From Lingula anatina (lineage: Eukaryota; Brachiopoda; Lingulata; Lingulida; Lingulidae), in the NCBI RefSeq assembly GCF_001039355.2, contig NW_019775633.1, forward strand, positions 69,227 through 133,226: a stretch of DNA of 64,000 bases. Reading direction: 5' to 3'. Below are positions 55,079 to 64,000 of the stretch, in pieces. The notes below the pieces were generated by a model. The model searched no databases. It had not been told where the DNA came from and was given only the letters and a program-made list of their open reading frames with translations. Within the stretch, counting starts at the first letter, position 1. Each line of letters begins with the position of its first letter. The position numbers and the translations under genes are program-made.

Positions 55079-58000
55079 GTTTTTAAATGTTTGTTGGTCA
55101 TCAGCACACTGTTTTGTGCAACAGCAGGTACGTTCATTATTATTGAGAATAAGTTGTTGGGTCAACTAAGTATGCAAAACACAAAACATAAAGAATTTGA
55201 TCTTAAAATCGCATTGTTACATAAAACAGTTGCCAATTTCTTAATTGATAAAGTAAAAGCCATTAACGCGTGCACATATCATTATCATAAAAATGCAATA
55301 AAATGCACGTTTTCCAATTTTAAAAAACTGGGCCCGGTTTTATAAAAGATGTTTAAGCACTAACCAGTGGATAAATTCTCTAAACACAGGTTAACAAAAC
55401 GGCGGTAAAACTGTGTATTTATAAACAGTGTTTAAACAGCCGGTTAGGTAACGGACGTTTAATTTAATTAACCAGTGTTTAGTTGCTATGAACAACATAT
55501 CCAGTCCATATTTGGAAATTAAATTTCCCAGAATGCAATGGGTTTCTATAAACAAAATAAAATACCCATAATTAATCCATTGTTCATTTGTGTTGTCTGC
55601 TATTCTTTAATGTACTGTGGCAATGTTAACAATATCTGAGAAAACAAAGAGATGATTTAGATTGATTTAGATGATTTAGATTGCTAACTTATGTTTATTT
55701 ATATATATAATAACAATAATGATAAATAAATAAATAATAATAATATAATAAAAATATTCAAAATGAAACTAATTTCCTTGACAGAATGATTCCTTTCTGT
55801 CTCTAGAGCTAGTTGGTTTTGAAGTAAGTTTTACTAAATAAAGTAATAAATTCTTACTGAATCTAAATCTTTCAATGAGTTCTTGCTCAGTTGCACCATC
55901 AAAATCAAATAAATCTCTACTGAAATTTCTGTCTTATCTCAGTCTAAAAGGTATATATCTGCGAGGATTTCTGGCAAACTGGCATTTAAGGAACTTAATT
56001 TAAAACTACCTCCTTCGAGTGTATAAATTTAACCAACCGTTAAGGAGATTTAACCGTTGGTTAGTGCTAAACGACATTTATGAAACCCGGTTAAACGTCA
56101 CTTAAGTTAAACGCCGGATTTAACCTGTGGTTAGTGCTAAACGTCCTTAATATAACCGGGCCCTGAATATCTGAAGCCAAATTTAATGAGTTAATTCGTA
56201 TTTATTATATTTTATTGTAGTGATATCTTGTCCACCTGATCAGGGATGGGATAGAATCGCAGGGTAATTATACGATAAATATACATGTATATTTTCTTCT
56301 GTGTTATCATCGAAACTCCCACCTCTGCAAGCCACGGAGCTTCATTCCAGTTTTTGTAAATCTTTAACTTTCAACTTAATGGATGGTTGATTACAATTAT
56401 ATAACGTGCACCTATGATTTTTACAGGTACAGTAGGTTTTACGTGTTCTCAATTTTTATTGATTACGGATTACAGTGAAATAAAATATTGTATCTGACTA
56501 CTCATTTACTGGTTTACAATGGCTTTATTAATTAGCAGGAATTGTCAGTTGGTGCTTATTAATACGGCTGGATTGTTTACTGCATTTGTATTCATTCATT
56601 CATCTATCTAACATCGGATTATATGCTTGTATGATCAACTATTGGTTTAAAAATCAACTGATCACAAGATTTATAGTCGAGCAATTTCACTATCAACTAT
56701 TATTTTTTTAAAAATACCTAATTTTGTTTAATGTTAAATTTGTCTTATTAAAAGAATTCTTTCAGTCTAATACTTCAATCTAGTCACTGTTGCCACAATT
56801 ATTTAGGGCTTGCGCTCCATGCGCCTGCTGTTTACAAACTCATTCCGATGGTAACAACGGGTATGAAAAAAGAATTGCCCCTACAAACGACGACTGCGTA
56901 GCTAACGGGACAGACGTGGACAAAAAATGTTTGTATGACCCTGGAGCCGTGACCACTGAATGCCCCGTACGAGTCACAGGTCAGTATCTTATTACTACAA
57001 CTTAACACAAAAAAATTCAGATTATTTTTTCTTAATGCATCGGGAATTAATAAATTCCTCGTGAAAATCGTGAAATCAATATAATTATATTATAATTTAA
57101 ATCATAGAAAAATGAGACAAATTTGCAGAGAAAATACTTGATGAAAACATGAACAAAGCACACATTTTCTAAATTAACATTGCAAATGGTAAAAAGACAT
57201 GGCCGTTAACGATTATTTGAATCTTTTGTCTCACCCTAACTACATACGATTCACATCCATAATGATTTAATATACAATATGCACACTCTCTTATTTCAGG
57301 ATAGATGGTTCTGATAAGTATGGTATTCATGTGCCACATTAACCAAACCATGCATATATATGTTGTGTTTTACTGGCATATATATTGGCTTGTTAACGTC
57401 AATTATTTTGCTGGTTACTAATGTTTAATTCCCATTTGCTTGTTACACGTGTACCATAGGTTGTTGCCATTTACTACCTGCATCCTTTCCTCATCACACT
57501 TCGTTCAATTCTTTGATATAACATCCTTTCAAAACTTGATATTGTCACATTCCATAACTGTCAGCCATAGTCGAAAAGATGTGTGTAGAACGTCTTCTAC
57601 GCTAGATTTATGCCAGTGTGACAGGAATAATAGTCCTAAAAATATAATAATGGTCCTAGAAACGGAGGTCCTGGGCCCCATATGATTATAGTACAGGCTA
57701 AAGTTAGTCGGGGTTTAGGGGTTAGTATATGGGACGAATGTCACCTGTACAAAGTATTGGGGGACGGACAACGGTCTAAACAGCGTTCCTGCCACACCGG
57801 CACAGACAACGATTCCTAGTTGTTTTAGACCTTGTGTTCATAGCAACGCATGTACATGGAAATTCTGAATTGCTTTTGTCCTTAGATATTGAGAGTAGAA
57901 ACAATTAGAAAGCAGTTATTTTTCTTAGTAACTGTTTGTTATTTCATGCTTATAGCGAAGCTATACAATGCATGTGGCTATGTTCCAGTACATGTATATA

Positions 58001-58580
58001 TTAGATCCTCTACTGTAGAGCCTACTGTACATCCAGTTTGTCATGAATCTATATTGCACTGTAGGTATAAGTCAGTGACATTTTAATTTGCATTTTTGCA
58101 TCTTGTCGTCCTTTATCTGAAAGTGGTCATGGTATCAGATTTATAGCATACTACTTGTACTACCAAGGCATAAAAATTCTCTCATGCAGATCTTTTTGAC
58201 GTGCAATCTTTTGTGATATTGGTCAATGACAAAGACAAGGTTTGTGAAAAATAAAATAAATAAAATCAACCAGAAAAGCAGCCAAGATTTCAGCAATGAT
58301 ACTACAGTAGCTTAATACAATTAAGACGGTGAATTAGGTGTATACAAACACATGATCAGTAGAAAAGCCTCAAGCAAACTTGGTATCGGTTATCGTTTCA
58401 GATACGCCATTGACCCAGATCCAGGCTACAGGTATCTTTGCGAACATGACCTCTGAACCCGGAAACGGAAGTAAATCTCTTGTGAACTCTGGGAACAAAG
58501 TGGTGGAGTTGTCCTTGATAGCAGCGACTTTAGCTGTTACAATGTCAATGGCAATGAAGCTGGAGGGGATTCTATTCTAG
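55079..58580 (+). CDS. small secreted Cys-rich protein, probably GPI-anchored; start not resolved
   Basis: Exons 55079-55127, 56221-56263, 56807-56979 and 58402-58580 join in phases 1, 2, 1. The first encodes a signal-peptide core (CLLVISTLFCATA), but its ATG must lie in an unseen upstream exon. The middle exons give about 72 residues with eleven cysteines, starting ISCPPDQGW and including CAPCACC and NDDCVANGTDVDKKC; the spacing is reminiscent of a TNF-receptor-type Cys-rich module but is not a clear match. The last exon has NMTSEPGNGSKS followed by a hydrophobic C-terminus (LSLIAATLAVTM...GILF), as in GPI-anchor signals, although the tail ends with a few charged residues. Exons end in good GT/AG sites. 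An 834-base MITE fills the first intron. Function unknown. Confidence 0.5.
55330..56163. mobile_element. inverted-repeat element with GGGCCCGGTT ends
   Basis: Left end GGGCCCGGTTTTATAAAAGATGTTTAAGCACTAACCAG and right end with the complement of GGGCCCGGTTATATTAAGGACGTTTAGCACTAACC are imperfect inverted repeats (about 38 bases; 8-base core GGGCCCGG). Subterminal repeats of AACCGGTTA/TTTAACC type recur inside. It lies within the first intron of the Cys-rich gene. No transposase is visible; superfamily not assigned. Confidence 0.7.
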
Positions 58581-60252
58581 GAGTGTCAAAACGAACAGCA
58601 TAGGGAATAACAGATCATTTAGGGAAAGTTGCCTTTCTTGAAAACAACTTAATTCGACCCAAAATTAAAAATACAGGCCTCTGAATTGAAAATCAATAAT
58701 GTTAGAAATGTTGAGAGTTGAAATGTTGAAAAATGTAAAATGCCCGATAAATTGACGAAAGCCTAATTGCCTGTGGCCAGTGCAAAATTGATAATATTTC
58801 GTTGTTAAATAACTTTTTGTGACAATTTTTGTATTTACACATGAGTAATGAATATATTGGCGGCCATCTTGGATTTTGCGTGTTTCCGGTACAAAGAGAC
58901 ACTTTTTCAAGCTTTGTTTAGCATGCCGGCGATTTTACCTGGTCTATAAACAGAATTGCATATACTGCATGGTAGCTGATCTGTTTAGTCATTTTTTAAA
59001 GAAATAAGTAGATTGAAGAGTGAAACTGGATAGATGATTTGGAGCTTCCTCTAGAATCGTATTAATATTCTTTCATGAGTGGTTTTTAACTGTTTACAGA
59101 TGTGCTTTTTGACTACATGTAAATAAACATAAACCGTTATATAATCACTTCGCAAATGTATGTAATAGGTCAGTATCATTTTGTGATTTGTACTCGATGC
59201 AAAAAGGTCAGTAATTCATCTGTTCAAAAATATGCTCCAATAGATGAATTTTTGGTATTCAGCGGGCTTTCAGCACCCAGCATTCTTTACGGTTTAAGTG
59301 CGTTTTAATTGGCCATTGATTGTCACTGGAATGTATAATTGGTGCCCTGAGTGTCAGGGCACTATAAAGCCAGCTTGCTCAGTATAACATTTCATGATGT
59401 GGTAGCTTTGCAGTGTTGCTGATTTGGATTATATATGAAATCAAGATCGAGCTAGCAATACTGAAATCTAGAGCCTAGGGTAATAATTGGTAGTAATTGA
59501 CTGTTCTCAGTTCCATTTTTGTTACAATATGCCAATAAAAAGTGATTGTAAAAGGTTGGATTGTATCTGTTACTTTTTCTGATATATTCTATATTTGAAT
59601 GATTTATTTTTAATCAATATCTATTTCACATATTGTAGCAATGTTAACAGATCTTGTGCTAATTTTTCTGTGCAATCTTGTGCTTATTATTCAAGCGTGT
59701 GTTTGTATCATTGTCTTACAACTTAAAAACAGTGACTTTATTAAAACTCGTTAAAATGGCATCTAAGCTGTTGTGTTGTACATATATACAGAAAGTATAG
59801 CAGTCGATTGCTCAAACAGACCGTACGTGGTACTGACTCAAGCTATATGTTGGGTCCCTACAAAGGCATAACAATGGTGAATCTTTCTGGTCAAATTTAC
59901 TGCATAATCAATGTCCATACCTGTAGTCTCCGTCTGCCATTTTCCCAGCATCATGAATGCTCTGACGTTCGTCCACTTCCAATGCAACAGCCTTATTATA
60001 ATGTTGTTAATTGGCTGGTTATTTGTATGGCATGGGCAATGCACACATATTATATATGTGATAAACAGAAAACTATTTACTAGCCATGGGAAGGTGGTTT
60101 TGTTGGTACCAGCTGATTGGGCCTTGCGCATTTTAAATGTGTTTAGTCGTAATCCAAGAAGGCTGTATAACGTCATGTTTTAAACATATAAAGCCTAATC
60201 ACACAGATGAAGACAGCTAGAAGAGAATTGGCTTGTCTGATACTTAACGGTG
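58581..60252. other. intergenic, no gene seen
   Basis: Overlapping ORFs on both strands at 59808-60183 show no recognisable domain. The stretch ends at a TATA-box-like site. Confidence 0.4.
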
Positions 60253-60259
60253 TATATAA
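60253..60259 (+). promoter_or_regulatory. probable TATA box
   Basis: TATATAAG lies about 45 bases upstream of the ATG at 60303 in an otherwise unremarkable region, consistent with a short 5' leader. Confidence 0.5.
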
Positions 60260-60302
60260 GACTCATTAAGAGCGCGAATCTGTCAAAGTTGTTCCCTCTG
60301 TC

Positions 60303-60622
60303 ATGGCTGCCTTTAGTTTAAAACATCTGCACGTGTTATTCTGGGTTCTCGCATTGAACGCTGTGGATGGCTTTGAAACGCAATCTTATACGATCTCGCT
60401 AGGCCAAAAGGCTTTGGTATCTTATACGAGTGTTGTGCGGGTGTGGAATGTGATGTCCCTGCGCCAGTGTGCCCAGATGTGTTTACAACACAATACAGGG
60501 GAGTGCATGGGGGCCAACTATGTCGCGGCACGGAGGATCTGTGACATTGTGGTGAATAACGACAACGCAACCGTCACTCTTGATCAGAATTGGACGTTTT
60601 TGCGAGGTAATCTATTCCCCCC

Positions 60623-60681
<59 letters not shown>

Positions 60682-63072
60682 GTCCGCCAGGCTGTTACGA
60701 TATCTACCTTTACTCGAGGCTCACTCAAAGCATGTCATATCTGAATGTTGTAATCAAAATGTATCAGAGTGAATAAGAAGACGAGTTCGATATCTCGAGT
60801 TTGTTTTCACGTACGTGCGGCAATATAACATTGTCTTTCAAAATTGAACAGATGATCTGTCTACAGTTCAAAACCCAATCACAACGAAAGAAGATGAATT
60901 CTCATCAAATTACAGTGGCAGAAGAAACTTCCTGTACAGGCTGGAAGACCAAGAGGAATAAAACCACTAACGGGAACTACGTCATTGACCCTGACGGCAT
61001 TGGAGGCGTCGACCCCTTCAGCGTATACTGTGACATGGCTGAAACGCCACCTGTCGCCCGGGTTCAACACACTTTAAGCAATGTGAGAGTTCACGTTACA
61101 GGTTATGAATGGAATTACAACCACACAACTTACTTTACAGGTACGCTACGTTGGTTTTTTATTATATATATATTCTACCTGTATCTCATTTGTAATGTCA
61201 CTTATGTTTTTACCTCTGCCGGGAAGGTTATGTTTTCAACTCCGTTTGTTTAATTGTTTGTCACCAGACATACTCAGATCGTTATTGATGAATTGGGTTA
61301 AAATTTAAGTAATAAGATTTTGGTGATAATTCATTCATTAATTATTTGATTGTTAGTTATTAGTAAGTTATTTGTCTTAGCGAAGGTCTACGCTCTCAGA
61401 GTGTTTCTTTAGTTTGAAAGTGTTTTGCAAAAGATAAACGAATAAATGGTTAAAATAACAATAAATAAATAATTGAGGAAAATTAAGAGACCCCCCTATT
61501 TTACATCACAAATTCAACTAGCTGTGCGGTTAATGACTTGTTAAACGCCGACCACGTGCCTCCGGATAGAGGTTAAATTCATAATTGTTGTCATTTATTT
61601 TATCAACGTGTCTAGGCATTGAAGTGTCCCAACTGCGAGCGTTGACTGAGGCGTCTACACGTTGCAAGCAATACATCAAAAGAGAATGTAAGGGCAGCTT
61701 AACAAGGGGTCACAACTTTGTGACATCACGTGATGGAGAGATCCTGACGTATTTCGCGGGCAATGGGACGGTGGTGACGAACGGGTGCGCATGCGCACTG
61801 GACAATTCCTGTACAGGAGGTATATCAAACACGCTCTATCTCTAAAATGAACATTGGTACTAGTAAGAATAACGTGTTTAGGGGTGTTAATGACAATCGG
61901 ATACGGGGGGGGGGGTAAGGGGGTTGGGAGGTCAAATGCACGAACTGGAATAGTTATATTGAAATACTGATTATGCCATAATGTGATACTCCACTAATTA
62001 AGGATGATGATAATCTTGGTGGCGAAAATGTCTTTGGACTCTGCGCCCCCTTCAATTTTCTGCATGAAAACCCTCTGTGAAAATTCCATCCCCTTTTGTG
62101 AAGTTGCCACAATACGTGTAATTATTTTCTTCTATCAGCTTCTGATATAAGAAGACGGTTNGGGGGGGGCTGAGAGTGGTCGATCCGTTCATCTTTTTCA
62201 GCCGGTTCCCATTCTTCCAGCGGGAAAGCTGTTTTTTTTTAATTTGCCAATATTGTCAGTTTACTGTACGTGGATTAGGGGCTTATATATATATATATCA
62301 TTGTAAGTGCAAGGAATTGGAACTTTTTTCTTTCTTGGATACTCAGAAATACAAAGAGTTATTATTACCGTCATCCGGTGTCAGTAGGGCCCTGTGCAAC
62401 TGATTTCACCCAGTTTTCTGCACGTACTCGCCCACCCGTTCAACTCTTCAAGCCTGATGGACAATATTTGCCGCTTGCTAACGCGGGCCTTAATTTGGGA
62501 GCACAAACGACTGAAGCTACGAATGAAAAAAAAAAAAAAAAAAAAACGTACAGCAGTGAACCACACAAATATTTCAGATTTACGGTTTGTGGATCCTATC
62601 CCTGTGCTCGTGGCCACTAATTAATTTTACGTTGGGATTCTCTAAGGTTTGATGCGTTAATTTGGGAATTTGTGCTTACAAAGCTGAGCCTCGAGTTCCC
62701 AAACGCCTAATCCATACAGGAGGTATATCAAGCCATAAAAAACAACCTAAATCCGTAGCCACTTTGAAGTCATGGCCAGTCCCAAATGGGACCCAGTCAG
62801 ATCAGTGGCCCACATTGGTTGTATAAAAATAAGAACCACACAATAAAGACAATGTGATACTGCTAAATAGTGTCCAGAAAATTCTGAAACTCGTTTTTTT
62901 TTTTTCAGGAGAGGTTTGCAACTGTAACATGAACGATGACACCTGGCGGTCGGACGAGGGGTACTTGACCAACAAGGACGTCCTACCCATAGCTCAGGTC
63001 ACTGTGGGAGACACTGGAAACAGCGGTGAAGAAGCCTACATCACTGTGGGGGATCTGGAATGTGTTAGCTAA
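60303..63072 (+). CDS. secreted apple-domain plus contactin-associated-protein-like protein
   Basis: Exons 60303-60606, 60916-61140, 61616-61819 and 62909-63072, all joined in phase 1; 298 residues. The first exon has a signal peptide (HLHVLFWVLALNAVDG) and a PAN/apple-like module with LRQCAQMCLQH, GECMGANY and RRICDIV. The remaining three exons form a fibrinogen-like module of the type found in contactin-associated proteins: SCTGWK, NGNYVIDPDG, DPFSVYCDM, then CACALDNSC, CNCNMNDDTW and LPIAQVTVGDTG. The second exon's acceptor is TTACAG at 60915; a second AG six bases later would also keep frame. No laminin-G, EGF or transmembrane parts follow, so this is a short secreted form. A (CT)n tract starts about 20 bases after the first donor. 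AATAAA signals at 63497 and 63714 lie downstream. Likely an extracellular binding protein; ligand unknown. Confidence 0.8.
60626..60679. repeat. (CT)n microsatellite next to a splice donor
   Basis: About 26 CT units in the first intron of the apple-domain gene. Confidence 0.95.
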
Positions 63073-64000
63073 AAGAAAGGTTAAGAGGTGCCGAAAAGAC
63101 GTTTTGAGTTCTGCAATATGCTAATGGCGCAACCATAGGGCAAGGGAGGGCTTATGGCTTTCACTTGTTGCGGTAAACATGTGTGAACTTAACGTCTGGG
63201 CTATTGATCAGTTATAAACTGGAGTGATATAGGTATAATTGTTGAAAATTTTCGGAAAAAATATAAACTTGCTTTGTAAAGGTGCAGCGTGCAGTGTATG
63301 GGACAGTTGTAGTCTACTAATAGCCAAACGGTATTATTATCAATCAGTGAAGAGATCTCTTTTTTTAATAACTCCTTTTAATATGTTTATGTATTCAACT
63401 CAAAGCAAGTTTGCCCATTTTAAAATCACTAAGTCATGATCAAGGTTAAACAGGCATTGAAATTGTATGACCTTTTTTCTGTTATTGTACATGTAAAATA
63501 AAGGCAAACGTACAAAAAAGTGTATACAAATATAGCGAACTTTTTGATAGCTTAGTACATCGTAGTACACATATCCATAATTATAAAATTGCGCAACGTG
63601 CACGGTATGTGTGTGTCTTCAGATTATTCGCACTTTCTTTAGTAAATCGTTATTCTCTAAATTTGTGTTGCTATGTTCTATTTGAGTCAGTGCCTTTCAG
63701 TAGTTCAGTCAATAATAAATCGTTGGTTGACACTTTCAGGTGTCGAAAAAATAAACTTTGAAAATTGTATTACATATCGACCGCGTGCCTCATTGGTGCC
63801 CTAGGTCAATTAATAGAGACGGAGTAGACACATTGAACATGTATAGCTTTATTTCAAATATTAGCTCAGTCTGTTCAAACTTATATTTAGATCAGACGGT
63901 ATGGTATACGTTATGATTATTTTATAAGGTTGTGAAGGACAGCCTTTCCTTTTTGTTTACCACTACTGGTAAATCCATCGACCCCGCAATCATTACCAGA
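63073..64000. other. 3' flank of the last gene
   Basis: AT-rich sequence with AATAAA at about 63497, 63714 and 63749. The last two lie in a run of 60 bases and are the likeliest polyadenylation region. No further exon is seen. Confidence 0.4.

Noticed and set aside
59808-60183. Three overlapping ORFs on both strands
   Set aside because: No domain or splice support; directly upstream of a TATA-like site and likely non-coding.

Overview
The window is animal nuclear DNA. Genes are split into many short exons with GT-AG introns. The DNA is AT-rich, with abundant microsatellites and small inverted-repeat elements, and it encodes receptor tyrosine kinases, Ig domains, an apolipoprotein-L-like protein and a contactin-associated-protein-like domain. 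Frequent ACATGTA words, moderate intron sizes and gene content suggest a marine invertebrate bilaterian (hemichordate, amphioxus or lophotrochozoan). The sequence alone does not let me choose. Gene models below were built by hand from ORFs, splice sites and reading-phase continuity; none is confirmed by transcripts.

Layout. 1.4-3.3 kb (+): a two-exon gene whose C-terminal part is an apolipoprotein-L-like domain. 4.2-6.1 kb: two hAT-like MITEs, one containing a poor-quality gap. 6.4-49.3 kb: a cluster of single-pass receptors sharing one unusual Ig domain. In order these are a truncated or soluble copy (6.4-7.4, +), a one-Ig receptor with two ITIMs (9.3-12.2, -), a two-Ig receptor tyrosine kinase (12.5-21.3, +), a mucin-stalk Ig receptor without kinase (23.9-27.1, -), a tiny signal-peptide/TM gene with no Ig (30.9-32.3, -), and a one-Ig, mucin-stalk receptor tyrosine kinase (41.1-49.3, +). 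49.5-53.2 kb: a triplicated non-coding unit. 53.6-53.9 kb: a Penelope-like GIY-YIG relic. 55.1-58.6 kb (+): a small Cys-rich, probably GPI-anchored protein. 60.3-63.1 kb (+): a secreted apple plus contactin-associated-like protein.

How the genes may work together. The Ig exons share a W-C/S-N start, an extra Cys pair (a WC... and a later G-x-C) and phase-1 boundaries, while the cytoplasmic tails differ: kinase, ITIM, or short tyrosine tail. The ITIM receptor and the neighbouring kinase sit head to head, and their Ig exons share a 247-base tract with a single mismatch. This is the architecture of paired activating and inhibitory receptors, built here from kinases rather than from ITAM adaptors. 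The functional pairing is inference. The remaining DNA is introns, MITEs, tandem duplications and simple repeats.
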